Origin: Vibrio barjaei | GTDB lineage: Bacteria > Pseudomonadota > Gammaproteobacteria > Enterobacterales > Vibrionaceae | Length of the DNA stretch: 64,000 bases | Direction of reading: 5' to 3' | NCBI RefSeq assembly: GCF_001639065.2 | Contig: NZ_LQXO02000034.1 | Location: 62,001-126,000, forward strand | Part shown: positions 42,836 to 52,111 of the stretch, piece by piece | Position numbering within the stretch: position 1 is the stretch's first letter | Layout of the letters: each line of letters opens with the position of its first letter | Notes under the pieces: model-generated | Database searches by the model: none | Told to the model about the DNA's origin: nothing | What the model saw: only the letters and a program-made list of their open reading frames with translations | Translations under genes and position numbers: made by a program

Positions 42836-44076
42836 TAAGTAATCGTCTTTACTCTCGCTTGACCTGCTTTACGGTTTGCTTCACTTTCCTCACTTTGTTT
42901 ACCTCCAAAGCCGGGGTAAACATCGCTTTTGCACTTATTTTATTAACAGCAATCGCAGGTGGTGTAGGTAGGCAGCCAATTCTCTCTAAAAATTCAATGT
43001 TGAGAAGAATCTCTTACATGAGCTTTGCATTATATGCGTTGGGCCTGACTGTTACTTTTGTTACTCCTTTTGGCTTTATGGATCTATCATGGTTTGCTCG
43101 AAAAGGTGCTTTTTTTCTCTTAATTCCACTTTTATTTCCGATGTTGGAAACTCATCACCAAGAAGCTATGAAAGCCTTATTATTAGGCGCTCTTGTTGCG
43201 ATGGCCTATGCCCTTTATCTTTATTTAACCAATCAAGAAACTATCTCTGGTAGGATCAATAGTTTTTGGGATATAGGTCGCTGGGGAGAAATTCTTACCT
43301 ACCTTTGGGCTATTTTACTCCCCTCCATTTATTTCAGCGACTTAGAACATAAGAAAAGGCGTATAGTGTTAGCTACTATCGCTGTCTTCACCTTAATTGC
43401 CTTGCTCGCTACTGGCTCACGAGGGCCAGTGCTTTTCGCGACATGTTCAACTCTATTATTCTTGTTATTTACCAATAGAAAGCTATTTTGCGGAGTAGTG
43501 GTTCTTGGCATTATTTCAGTGTTGCTGATGAAGGATTCCATCTACTTCCACTCAGCTTATGAGAAAATCGCAAGTATTACAGCGAGCAACAATGACTCAA
43601 ACAACGCACGATTTGCGATGTGGCACTATGGCCTAGGTATGACCGGGAAGCACTTGGAGACGAACATTCTCCTTTTTTTGTTTGGTACAGGTGACACCGA
43701 ATTGCCAACTATATTTACTCACTATCTAAACAGCATTGTTTCACTAGAAGCTATCCAACAATCGGTTGGTAATCAAATGTCTTACAGTGATCTTCATAGC
43801 CTCTATATTGATAATTTAGTCCGTATGGGATTGGTATTCAGCTTATCATATTTAGCTTTTATTTCTTTTTTACTGTATCAAGCTATTAAACTTGCCAAAC
43901 GAGGCTCTCGAATAGCTTGGGGAATGATCAACCTAATTACCACATATTTAGGGATCGGCTTGGTCTATAGTAACAATCTTGAGTTCCAAACGGCCATATT
44001 CTTCTTTATCTTAGCTCTCTGTTGGGTTAAATGCGTTCAGAATAAAGAACACAAAGAGGCCAGCTATGATTCATAA
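42832..44076 (+). CDS. waaL: O-antigen ligase (WaaL / Wzy_C family)
   Basis: Polytopic inner-membrane protein of about 11-12 TM helices (414 aa). Wzy_C-type ATGSRGPVLFATCSTLLFL, and a large periplasmic loop before SDLHSLYIDNLVRMGLVF, whose His is placed like the catalytic one in WaaL. It transfers undecaprenyl-linked O-antigen to lipid A-core. Being inside the core locus rather than the O-antigen operon, and with no Wzy expected for an ABC-type pathway, ligase is preferred over polymerase. Overlaps waaF by 4 bp and the next GT2 by 11 bp. Confidence 0.85.
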   Translation: MISNRLYSRLTCFTVCFTFLTLFTSKAGVNIAFALILLTAIAGGVGRQPILSKNSMLRRISYMSFALYALGLTVTFVTPFGFMDLSWFARKGAFFLLIPLLFPMLETHHQEAMKALLLGALVAMAYALYLYLTNQETISGRINSFWDIGRWGEILTYLWAILLPSIYFSDLEHKKRRIVLATIAVFTLIALLATGSRGPVLFATCSTLLFLLFTNRKLFCGVVVLGIISVLLMKDSIYFHSAYEKIASITASNNDSNNARFAMWHYGLGMTGKHLETNILLFLFGTGDTELPTIFTHYLNSIVSLEAIQQSVGNQMSYSDLHSLYIDNLVRMGLVFSLSYLAFISFLLYQAIKLAKRGSRIAWGMINLITTYLGIGLVYSNNLEFQTAIFFFILALCWVKCVQNKEHKEASYDS

Positions 44077-44887
44077 CGTAGAGGTTATTATGGCTGCATA
44101 CAACAATACCAAAGATATGAAACTGGTATTGGATGGTTACCTGCGTCAAACCGACAGTGCCTTCAGTGTGTGTATTGCTGATGACGGTTCTACCAGAGAA
44201 GTGGCTGACCTAGCGCGCTTATATGCCAACCTAGGACTGTCTATCCGACATATCTGGCAGGAAGATAAGGGATTTCGAAAAGCAGAAATCGTAAACAAAG
44301 CAATTGCAAGCTCAGAAGCTAGCCAAATAATCCTAACGGACAATGACTGCATTCCTTCTCGACGCTTTATTGGTGACTACAAGAAAGTCTTCTCTGAAGA
44401 CCCAGACAAAATTATATTGGGACGTCGAGTTGACATGTATGACGGTTCAAGCGCCTTGTTTCGAAGTGGAACTGTATCTTTTGAAAGTCTCGAAAACCCG
44501 TTTTGGCTCCTATCCCAAGCGGCAAAGAAAGGACTGAAACGACCAGAGATGGCCATTCGCTTCCCTGAATGGATTTGTAATATTTGGAACAAAAAGAAGC
44601 GAGGTGCCATTGGGGCTAACATGGGCGTGCCCAAAGAAGCCCTAATGAAAGTAAACGGCTTTGACGCAGATTTTCAAGGCTATGGTATGGAAGAGACCGA
44701 CTTGCTTAGAAGACTTAATGCTGCTGGATACCAAAATCGTACGGTATTGGGTCGATGCGCTTTATTTCATCTCTACCACGTCGAAAAAGTACAAAGTAAT
44801 GAAGCCACCGTTATGTTTGTTGAGAAAAGAACGCAAGGCAGCATTGTGTGTGCTAATGGAATAAAAAAGTACAAAGCCAACGAATAA
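44066..44887 (+). CDS. Glycosyltransferase family 2
   Basis: 273 aa GT-A: VEVIMAAYNNTKDM, CIADDGST (nucleotide-binding), TDNDCIPS (DxD-like), then a C-terminal galactosyltransferase-type motif GANMGVPKEALMKVNGFDADFQGYGMEETDLLRRL (ED base region). Begins inside the ligase gene. Probably a core sugar transferase (galactosyl- or N-acetylgalactosaminyl-like by family); donor not determinable. Confidence 0.85.
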   Translation: MIHNVEVIMAAYNNTKDMKLVLDGYLRQTDSAFSVCIADDGSTREVADLARLYANLGLSIRHIWQEDKGFRKAEIVNKAIASSEASQIILTDNDCIPSRRFIGDYKKVFSEDPDKIILGRRVDMYDGSSALFRSGTVSFESLENPFWLLSQAAKKGLKRPEMAIRFPEWICNIWNKKKRGAIGANMGVPKEALMKVNGFDADFQGYGMEETDLLRRLNAAGYQNRTVLGRCALFHLYHVEKVQSNEATVMFVEKRTQGSIVCANGIKKYKANE

Positions 44888-45033
44888 TACTAACGCCGTA
44901 TTCATTGATGAAAGCTCCGATTAAGCTATGTTTGAATAACGGGGTAAGACTAACGAATCCATCTTCATCGCTGAAGCGGCCTCTCTACTAACTAATTAAT
45001 CAAAAATGTGTATTGGAAAAGAGTGTATTTGAA

Positions 45034-45810
45034 ATGAATCCGTCGAGTGTTGTTCAAAACCAAGAAATGCGAATTTTTGTCATCAGTCTTCCCGATGCAA
45101 CTGAGCGACGTGAACGAGTAAAGCGCATATTTAGTGAAACAAACTACCAGTTTACCTTTTTTGATGCAATCAATGGCAGGGAAGGCTTGCCTGAGCGACT
45201 AGAAAGAAGAGTCAATGACACATATCGCAAAGTATTCAGAAGCAGACCTCTGTCTCCAGGAGAGAAGGGGTGCTTTGCTAGCCATCTACTACTCTGGGAA
45301 AAATGTCTAGAGCTCGACGAGCCTATTGTTCTTCTTGAAGATGACTTTCTACCAACAGAGAGTTTCGAAAACGCCTTTAGTCAATTACCATTACTTATTA
45401 AGGATATAGAGTACTTAAGGCTAGAAAAGAGGACTTCAAAGTGGTTCCCTATAAACTCTGTTGGTGGCTTTGAACGTCGATTTTTGTTTGATAACTCATG
45501 TGGAACAACAGGGTATGTTCTTACTCCACAGGGGGCACAAAAGCTTCTTCAGCACAGTGAAGAATGGTTGTGCGCAGTCGATAATTATATTTCAGAATCT
45601 TTCCGTCATGGTATGTACAGCTTCAACATTTCCCCACCAGCTATTGAAGCCCCTCATGATATGGGTTCCCTTATTCAATGCGAAGAAAAGACTCGTGTTC
45701 CTTTGTACTTCAAACTCACAAGAGAGTTGAATCGTTTCTATAGATTCGTACGAATGACAGTAAGCAATAGACAATTTATTAACAAACTTCAAAATAAAGT
45801 GTCTGATTAG
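45034..45810 (+). CDS. Glycosyltransferase family 25 (LPS biosynthesis)
   Basis: 258 aa from ATG 45034; a TTG seven codons upstream and an ATG at 45067 (MRIFVISLPDATERRERV) are alternatives. GT25 signatures: IFVISLPDATERRERVKRIF, FFDAINGREG, LSPGEKGCFASHLLLWEKC and VLLEDDFLP (DxD-like). The family adds galactose or glucose to LPS outer core in Haemophilus, Neisseria and others. 146 bp of unremarkable sequence separates it from the preceding GT2. Confidence 0.87.
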   Translation: MNPSSVVQNQEMRIFVISLPDATERRERVKRIFSETNYQFTFFDAINGREGLPERLERRVNDTYRKVFRSRPLSPGEKGCFASHLLLWEKCLELDEPIVLLEDDFLPTESFENAFSQLPLLIKDIEYLRLEKRTSKWFPINSVGGFERRFLFDNSCGTTGYVLTPQGAQKLLQHSEEWLCAVDNYISESFRHGMYSFNISPPAIEAPHDMGSLIQCEEKTRVPLYFKLTRELNRFYRFVRMTVSNRQFINKLQNKVSD

Positions 45811-45876
45811 AGCAATAATAACGCCTGACTCTATGTGTTATTGATTGATAATGAAACTTACCAGCAAGGCATTAGC

Positions 45877-46875
45877 ATGTTGACCAAGAATTTAAATAAC
45901 AATCCAACCATTTCCATAGTTTGCCCTTGCTATAACGAGCAAGAGGTTTTAGGGAGCTTTATGAAGCGTATCAGCCAAGTCCTAGCTGATACTAGCTACT
46001 CGTACGAGGTAATACTAATTAATGATGGTAGTACAGATAGTACCCTAAAGGTCATGAAGCAGCTTCATGAACAGTACCCACAAGTTAGAGTTATTAACTT
46101 ATCAAGAAACTTCGGTAAGGAGGCAGCGCTGACAGCTGGAATAGATGTCGCTCGCGGCGAAGTGTTGATTCCAATTGATGCAGATTTACAAGACCCACCG
46201 GAGTTGATACATGATTTCTTGCAAGAATGGGAAAAAGGGTTTGACGTAGTGGTAGCTAAGCGAGTCGATAGAAGTACCGATTCGTGGGCAAAAAAGCTAA
46301 CTGCTGAGCTGTTTTATAAATTTCACAACGCCGTAGCACAAGTTGAAATTCCAGAAAATGTGGGGGATTTTCGCCTTATCAACCGTAGAGTGGTCAATGC
46401 GATTCAATTGCTACCCGAAAACCAGCGTTTTATGAAGGGCATCTTCTCATGGGTTGGATTTAAAACTTCAGTAATCGAATACAAGCGTGAGGCTCGCGAG
46501 GCAGGTGAGACTAGTTTTAACGGTTGGAAGTTATGGAACTTCGCCTTAGACGGCATCACTAGTTTTAGTACAGCACCTTTGCGAATCTGGCTTTACATTG
46601 GTTCGTTAATTTCAGCTCTTGCATTTATTTATGGGAGCTTTACCGTAATTAAAACATTGATGTATGGGATTGATGCACCGGGTTATGCGTCTACAATCAC
46701 TATAGTGCTATTCCTTGGTGGCGTGCAATTAATTGGCATAGGTGTCATGGGAGAATATATTGGTCGCCTGTACATGGAATCAAAGCGTAGACCAACTTAT
46801 ATCATCGAAGAAGACAGCTACCTCAATAATACGCCAACCAATAAAAATAGCAAAAATGATGTCCACTCTGATTGA
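45877..46875 (+). CDS. GtrB-like polyprenyl-phosphate glycosyltransferase (GT2)
   Basis: Dolichol-phosphate-mannose-synthase-like enzyme that charges undecaprenyl phosphate with one sugar. ISIVCPCYNEQEVLGSF, ILINDGSTDST, NLSRNFGKEAALTAGID and IDADLQDPPELI are the GtrB/ArnC signatures; two C-terminal TM helices (about 230-305) follow. I use ATG 45877 (MLTKNLNNNP), with AAGG 9-10 nt upstream; a GTG 14 codons earlier is in frame. 332 aa. Overlaps the GtrA gene by 20 bp. Confidence 0.9.
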   Translation: MLTKNLNNNPTISIVCPCYNEQEVLGSFMKRISQVLADTSYSYEVILINDGSTDSTLKVMKQLHEQYPQVRVINLSRNFGKEAALTAGIDVARGEVLIPIDADLQDPPELIHDFLQEWEKGFDVVVAKRVDRSTDSWAKKLTAELFYKFHNAVAQVEIPENVGDFRLINRRVVNAIQLLPENQRFMKGIFSWVGFKTSVIEYKREAREAGETSFNGWKLWNFALDGITSFSTAPLRIWLYIGSLISALAFIYGSFTVIKTLMYGIDAPGYASTITIVLFLGGVQLIGIGVMGEYIGRLYMESKRRPTYIIEEDSYLNNTPTNKNSKNDVHSD

Positions 46876-47266
46876 GCGTCTATTACAGTATAGGCTTGTC
46901 CGATTCGCATTGACCGGTGGCATAGCGACTGCTATTCATGTTGGCGTTGCTTTTATGTATTTGCACCTCATGCAAGATAACGTATTTGTCGCAAATGTCT
47001 TTGGGTTCAGTTTAGCGTTTGTTTTTTCGTATTTTTCGCAAACTCTACTGGTCTTCAAAAATCGCATAAACTTTGGAAACGCACTACGCTTCTTCATAGT
47101 TCAATTTGGTGCATTACTAGTGGCTCAAGGAATCAGTGAAATGTTCTCTGACCTCAATAGTTATCTGAGAGTAATTATGGTTGTGTTTATCCTACCAATC
47201 GTAACCTACATCATCCATAAGGTTTGGACATTTTCAGACAACCAGCCTTCACAACACACTAAATAA
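46856..47266 (+). CDS. GtrA-like flippase
   Basis: Small membrane protein (136 aa) with four TM helices: LVRFALTGGIATAIHVGVAF is the GtrA N-terminal helix, followed by NVFGFSLAFVFSYFSQTLLVF. GtrA proteins flip undecaprenyl-phosphate-linked sugars to the periplasm. Its start (MMSTLIERLL) lies inside the GtrB gene; longer in-frame starts there are implausible. Middle gene of a GtrB-GtrA-GtrC-like trio. Confidence 0.87.
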   Translation: MMSTLIERLLQYRLVRFALTGGIATAIHVGVAFMYLHLMQDNVFVANVFGFSLAFVFSYFSQTLLVFKNRINFGNALRFFIVQFGALLVAQGISEMFSDLNSYLRVIMVVFILPIVTYIIHKVWTFSDNQPSQHTK

Positions 47267-47280
47267 GTGAGAACAATCGA

Positions 47281-48699
47281 ATGTCGTTAAACTCAAAAGT
47301 CGATCGCGCTTTTACTTGGCTTTATGCATTAGGATTTTCTCTAGGTCTGCTTTTTTGCTTTATGTACGCTCAAAACCAGATCATTACGGGCGACCAAACC
47401 CAGATGCTCTACAAGGGCTATTTGGGCGTCTACCAAGGCACCTGGCTAAACTTTGGCAATGCAGCAAGCGCTGTAGGGAACGTTCCAGGTTCACTATCTA
47501 CTTGGTTAATTGGAGGTCCATTATTATTGTGGGATTCACCATGGTCGCCTATGTTCCTCTTAATAGCTTTACGCGTTGTTTCTTTGATATTGCTTGATAA
47601 TGTTATTAAAAATACGTTTGCCGGTAAACACTGTCAGCTTGCCCGACTAATATTTCTGGCCTTATACTGGTTAAACCCTTGGTTTCTTTACGATAGCATT
47701 CTTTATAACCCTTCATACCTCTGCTTATTTGCTGCCATGCATTTATGGTCAGCTTCCAAAATGAGGATAACCAAATCTTTTGGTTATACATTCATACACG
47801 TCCTCTCTATCGGCCTTGCAATGCAGCTCCACTATTCTTGGCCAATTTTAGCAGTGATATCGGGTTATCTTCTGTATCGTGATATGGGAAAAGTCTCTTG
47901 GTTTGGCGCTATTGCAGCAGTTCTTACAATTGCAGCATCACTGATACCCTACTTACAAGAAATTGCGAATCAGAGTTCCACCTCTCATGAAAGTGACCGC
48001 TATATCGGTTATGGCCTAGTGCATGTTTACCCAGTCCTTAAAGCTATACTCTATTGGCTACGTTATGGTTCAATGCTGTTTTCTAACAAAGTAATTGCTT
48101 ATAGTGAGTTTGATTGGTTGACACAGATTGAACTCCTTAAACTGACCGCCTTAACTTTGTGGAAAGTATTTATATTCTTGGTCGGCGGTATCAGTGTAAT
48201 TGTTTCAGCTCGATTAAATTGGCTTTGGTGGAAACGGATAAAACCAATTATTCTACGTTCGAAAGATGACATCACCTCGATCGCTTGGCTAGAGCTTTAT
48301 GCCTTTGGGGCAATTGTTGGGGTCATTATAAGCGCAGCGCTCTCTCCAATCACTTTCTCATACTGGCATCTAATTCTTGTTTACCCATTTGCGATTATTC
48401 CTATTTCGAGTGGCGTTTTCAGATTTCTAACCCAGCAAAAGCGAGCAAACATAGAAAAAGTTTACTCTGACTCGAAGTTCTCACGTTGGGTTGAGCGGTA
48501 CAGGTTTACTAGAGCAATTCGAGACACTTTCTCAAGTGATAAAAAGCTGCGAATTATGCTAATAGCAAGCTTCGGCTACTTACTAGCACTTAACGTGCTA
48601 GCCTCTCAAGATAGCCTAAAGTATTCATATAAGAGTGACTATGTGTCTCAGGTAAACAATTACTTGCTCAAAGAACGGTTATTACCTAACAGGAAGTAA
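47281..48699 (+). CDS. Polytopic membrane glycosyltransferase, GtrC/GT39-like
   Basis: 472 aa, about 9-11 TM helices, with a periplasmic first loop GDQTQMLYKGYLGVYQGTWL (acidic pair as in GT-C enzymes) and a soluble-looking region after about 390. The position right after GtrB and GtrA genes suggests it transfers the flipped sugar onto LPS in the periplasm, as serotype-converting Gtr proteins do. I do not recognise a close named homologue. Next start 3 bp past the stop. Confidence 0.7.
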   Translation: MSLNSKVDRAFTWLYALGFSLGLLFCFMYAQNQIITGDQTQMLYKGYLGVYQGTWLNFGNAASAVGNVPGSLSTWLIGGPLLLWDSPWSPMFLLIALRVVSLILLDNVIKNTFAGKHCQLARLIFLALYWLNPWFLYDSILYNPSYLCLFAAMHLWSASKMRITKSFGYTFIHVLSIGLAMQLHYSWPILAVISGYLLYRDMGKVSWFGAIAAVLTIAASLIPYLQEIANQSSTSHESDRYIGYGLVHVYPVLKAILYWLRYGSMLFSNKVIAYSEFDWLTQIELLKLTALTLWKVFIFLVGGISVIVSARLNWLWWKRIKPIILRSKDDITSIAWLELYAFGAIVGVIISAALSPITFSYWHLILVYPFAIIPISSGVFRFLTQQKRANIEKVYSDSKFSRWVERYRFTRAIRDTFSSDKKLRIMLIASFGYLLALNVLASQDSLKYSYKSDYVSQVNNYLLKERLLPNRK

Positions 48700-48702
48700 T
48701 AT

Positions 48703-49980
48703 ATGCTACGTTTTATATATACCGTACTGTTAACTTTGGTCTCTCCTTTTTTCTTATTTAGTTTATTTAAGAAAAAGCACGGCAGGCCGAGTGTAGGAAA
48801 AAGGTGGCGTGAGCATTTTGGCCTAACGCCACCATTGACAAACAAATCGTTTCAGCCCGTAGTTTGGTTTCATGCTGTCTCGGTTGGGGAAGTTTTAGCT
48901 GTTACTCCTTTAGTGCGCCAATACGCTTCCGAGAATCCAGAACATAAGATCCTCGTGACTACAACAACCCCAACAGGCGCAGAACAAGCGCTCAAACTTT
49001 CATCCATTGCAGAACATCGTTATATGCCGCTCGATTTTGGTTTTGCTATTCGTCGTTTCTTGAGAGTAGTAAAACCGATTAAATTGGTGATTATTGAGAC
49101 AGAACTTTGGCCAAATACACTCACCGAAGTGAGCAAAGCCGATATTCCTATTATTGTGATAAACGCAAGGCTTTCCGAGCGTTCATATCGAAGCTATAGC
49201 AAAGTTCGCCCTTTCTTCTGGTTAGCCGCTCAGCACATTACTCGATTGTGTTGCCAGTTCAAGGAGGACGCTGAAAGATTCCGGCGATTAGGAGTGACAT
49301 CAGACAAAGTATCTATCACCGGTTCAATTAAATTTGATATAAAAGTCAATGAACACACGCTTTATCAAGGAAAAGAACTACGTACAATTTTGGGTTCCAA
49401 TAGACCAGTTTGGATTGCAGCAAGTACCCATGAAGGTGAAGATATTCAAGTGCTGGCCGCTCACAAAAAGATACTAGAAACAAATCCTAATATATTGCTT
49501 GTTTTAGTACCCCGCCACCCTGAAAGATTTAATGACGTTGAGCAACTTTGTAAGAAACAAAATCTCTCAGTAGTACGACGCAGTCAACACCTACATAAAC
49601 TTCCAGAACACGCTCATGTGTTTTTGGGTGATACCATGGGTGACATGATGATGTATCTCGCTGCAAGTGATGTATGCTTCATGGGAGGAAGCTTATTGGG
49701 TAATAAAGTAGGAGGACATAATCTCCTTGAGCCCGCAGCAATCGGAGTTGCGACTGTTACTGGGCCTAGTTACTTCAACTTCTCTCAGATAGTAAAAATG
49801 TTATTGGAAGTTGATGCTCTAGAGGTCATCAATGATGAAGATGAGCTAGCGGAGAGTGTTGAGAAACTGCTCAATGATGATAGCCTCCGTCTAGGGCGAG
49901 TAAACGCAGCAAATAAAGTTGTAGAAGAAAGTGTCGGCGCACTTAACAGTACCTTGTCATACATTAGAGAAATGCCCTAA
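48703..49980 (+). CDS. waaA: 3-deoxy-D-manno-octulosonic acid (Kdo) transferase
   Basis: Attaches Kdo to lipid IVA. One N-terminal TM anchor, then WFHAVSVGEVLAVTPLV (catalytic Glu), VTTTTPTGAEQA, IETELWPNTL, FMGGSLLGNKVGGHNLLEPAA. 425 aa, same as E. coli. With a Kdo kinase gene convergent downstream, the enzyme may be monofunctional (one Kdo, phosphorylated), as in Haemophilus and Vibrio. Confidence 0.96.
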   Translation: MLRFIYTVLLTLVSPFFLFSLFKKKHGRPSVGKRWREHFGLTPPLTNKSFQPVVWFHAVSVGEVLAVTPLVRQYASENPEHKILVTTTTPTGAEQALKLSSIAEHRYMPLDFGFAIRRFLRVVKPIKLVIIETELWPNTLTEVSKADIPIIVINARLSERSYRSYSKVRPFFWLAAQHITRLCCQFKEDAERFRRLGVTSDKVSITGSIKFDIKVNEHTLYQGKELRTILGSNRPVWIAASTHEGEDIQVLAAHKKILETNPNILLVLVPRHPERFNDVEQLCKKQNLSVVRRSQHLHKLPEHAHVFLGDTMGDMMMYLAASDVCFMGGSLLGNKVGGHNLLEPAAIGVATVTGPSYFNFSQIVKMLLEVDALEVINDEDELAESVEKLLNDDSLRLGRVNAANKVVEESVGALNSTLSYIREMP

Positions 49981-49989
49981 CTTGCGGTA

Positions 49990-50024
49990 AATGATACAGA
50001 GCTACTTTTCAGTCCTGTATCATT
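49990..50024. terminator. Inverted repeat between waaA and kdkA
   Basis: Perfect 10-bp arms AATGATACAG (49990-49999) and CTGTATCATT (50015-50024); the right arm overlaps the end of the convergent Kdo kinase gene. No strong U-tract. Confidence 0.5.
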
Positions 50025-50718
50025 GCACTTCTTTAAGTAGCACAGAAAAACAATCCGGAGCAAAGTGTATACTTTCCCTAGCCACTTCCTTATCAAAGGA
50101 ACGACGTAATCTTCTCAAGTTATCCTGCTTCCAGGTATTACCTGATTGTTGGCGACATTTATCAAAGTCAATAATCCAAATTCTCCCCTGATCATCAATT
50201 AAGATATTATGGATATTGAGATCTGTGTGATTCACCTGTGCTTGATGCATCTTGCGAATTTCTTTACCAATCTTACGATACATTGACTTTGGCAACGCCT
50301 GCTCCCGCAAAATAGAAACAAGATCTCGAGCATTGGGGATTCTTTCACTCAACAAATCAGCTTTGTAATAAAAGCCTATTTTAGTTGCCTGTGCAGCGAT
50401 CGGTCTTGGCACATTGACCCCAGCTTTAATCAAGGTTTGAAGCAATTGAAACTCTTGATAGCTGCGAGTTTTGTCCCAGCTCGAAAACCAATACTGGTCT
50501 TTCACCAATTTACCGAACAAGCCTCCACGGCGATAATGACGCAGCGCTCCCTCAATAGTTTGTGTTTCTACAAACCACGTTGTTCCGCGCCCTTGAGCGC
50601 TACCAATGACTCGGTTATTGTCTTGCCAATATTTAGGGTCAAACACCTTTTCGATAGGCTCCTTTAGCAAGCTTTCATCAAACCAGTAAGTTGTGTTGTT
50701 GTTTTGAACTGTTTTCAA
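50020..50718 (-). CDS. kdkA: 3-deoxy-D-manno-octulosonic acid kinase
   Basis: Phosphorylates Kdo at O-4 in the inner core. RVIGSAQGRGTTWFVE, ALRHYRRGGLFGKLVKDQYWF and a RIO/kinase-like catalytic region HTDLNIHNILID...IDFDKC are as in H. influenzae KdkA. I propose the TTG start at 50718 (LKTVQNNNTTYWF): GGAG lies 7 nt upstream, the length (232 aa) fits the 241-aa Haemophilus protein, and it avoids the overlap with the divergent gene that the longest frame (from 50865) would create. Convergent with waaA, divergent from the OpsX-like gene. Confidence 0.9.
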   Translation of the reverse strand: MKTVQNNNTTYWFDESLLKEPIEKVFDPKYWQDNNRVIGSAQGRGTTWFVETQTIEGALRHYRRGGLFGKLVKDQYWFSSWDKTRSYQEFQLLQTLIKAGVNVPRPIAAQATKIGFYYKADLLSERIPNARDLVSILREQALPKSMYRKIGKEIRKMHQAQVNHTDLNIHNILIDDQGRIWIIDFDKCRQQSGNTWKQDNLRRLRRSFDKEVARESIHFAPDCFSVLLKEVQ

Positions 50719-50838
50719 TTTCTTGCTCCAATATAAGGGGGCTACATGCAGGTGGAGAGTCATTTTCCATCCATCTGATTTTACATTCATTCCGCCCCCC
50801 TGCATAATCTTTACATCTGTCTCTAGCTTTGCGATTTT

Positions 50839-51891
50839 ATGGCACTTTTTGATACCCCACCTCAATCTATCTGCGTTTTACGCCTGTCTGCCATTGGTGA
50901 TGTCTGTAATACCATTGCAGCCGTGCAAGCCATTCAGACCTATTGGCCCGAGACTAAAATCACTTGGATTACTGGTAAGCTTGAGGCTCAGTTGTTAGAG
51001 AGCATTACTGGTATCAAGGTTGTTGTATTTGATAAGAAAGCTGGTTGGCAAGGCTACAAGCAGCTTTGGCAGCAATTGAAAGGACAGCAATTTGACGCTC
51101 TGTTACACATGCAATACGCATTTCGCGCTAGCATTGCGACGCTAGGCATCAAGGCAAAATATAAACTTGGTTTTGATGGAGAGCGTGCGCAAGACTTTCA
51201 AGGACTGTTTACTAATGTAAAAGTGCCTTCCCCAGGAAAAATGCACGTTCTTGATGGACTGATGGCTTTTGACGAAGCGCTGGGTATACCAGCCACAGAA
51301 CCTACATGGCAACTTCAATACTCTGAAGACGATCATGCCTGGGCTAAGCAATATATTGCTAATAGGCGCAATTTGGTCATCGTGCCCGCGGCAAGTAAAG
51401 GCTATAAGAACTGGACCGCCGAAGGCTATGTGGATGTAATAGAACATGCGATACAGTTAGGCTGGAATGTACAACTCGCGGGGAGCCCTGCTCAGATCGA
51501 AATTGAGCTTAGTGAAAAGATTGAGAAAAGCCTCTCATCGCCTATTACTAATCTGGTTGGTAAAAGTAGCTTACTCCAAATGCTTGCCCTTCTTGATCTA
51601 GCCGATTTAGTTATTGCGCCAGACACTGGCCCTACTCATATGGCTAACGCCATGGGAACTCCAGTTATTGGCCTGTATGCTCACCATAACCCTAAGCGCA
51701 CTGGGCCGTATAACTATCAGGATTATGTAGTGTCTGTCTATGAAGAGGCGATTTTAGCTGAGACGGGAAAACCTAGTGCAGAACTGAGTTGGCGGGCTCG
51801 AGTTAAGGATAAGAAAGCAATGCAGCGAATTTCGTCAGATAACGTGATTGAAATGTTCGATCGGGTTATCGAGGCGGAAAGATTAGGTTAA
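50839..51891 (+). CDS. opsX: Heptosyltransferase I-like GT9 (OpsX type)
   Basis: 350 aa GT9: ICVLRLSAIGDVCNTIAAVQ, VIVPAASKGYKNWTAEGY and VIAPDTGPTHMANAMGTPVIGLY. Pairing with a Kdo kinase is the arrangement known in Haemophilus (opsX beside kdkA), where OpsX adds the first heptose to phosphorylated Kdo. On that basis heptosyltransferase I is favoured over WaaQ. Followed by a palindromic repeat. Confidence 0.82.
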   Translation: MALFDTPPQSICVLRLSAIGDVCNTIAAVQAIQTYWPETKITWITGKLEAQLLESITGIKVVVFDKKAGWQGYKQLWQQLKGQQFDALLHMQYAFRASIATLGIKAKYKLGFDGERAQDFQGLFTNVKVPSPGKMHVLDGLMAFDEALGIPATEPTWQLQYSEDDHAWAKQYIANRRNLVIVPAASKGYKNWTAEGYVDVIEHAIQLGWNVQLAGSPAQIEIELSEKIEKSLSSPITNLVGKSSLLQMLALLDLADLVIAPDTGPTHMANAMGTPVIGLYAHHNPKRTGPYNYQDYVVSVYEEAILAETGKPSAELSWRARVKDKKAMQRISSDNVIEMFDRVIEAERLG

Positions 51892-51909
51892 TCCAAGGAG
51901 TAAACCCAC

Positions 51910-52032
51910 TGTCATCCCCTTGAAAAAGGGGAACTCATGAAGCGCGCTGCGGAGTTGAGTACGCTTTAATTACTATGCCGTTAATCACGTAGTCGCTCGC
52001 TTTGGGAGATCCTCACTTTCGTGAGGATGACG
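51910..52032. repeat. Intergenic palindromic repeat, copy 4 (123 bp)
   Basis: Starts TGTCATCCCCTTGAAAAAGG, contains GAACTCATGAAGCGCGC and GGGAGATCCTC, ends CGTGAGGATGACG. Same length and same blocks as the copy at 38791; the central part differs. Sits between the OpsX-like gene and the WaaE-like gene. Confidence 0.82.
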
Positions 52033-52111
52033 AGATAATTGGGGACGGCGAAAATTTACGAATTACATTATCCCTCTATAATAACCGGGGTACAAACCAA
52101 GGACCATTACC

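Noticed and set aside
42832..44076. O-antigen polymerase Wzy instead of ligase
   Set aside because: The pathway is ABC-type with no Wzx seen, and the gene lies among core genes directly after waaF.
44888..45033. Possible direct repeats around CTAACG in the gap before the GT25 gene
   Set aside because: Only short, imperfect similarity; nothing beyond chance.
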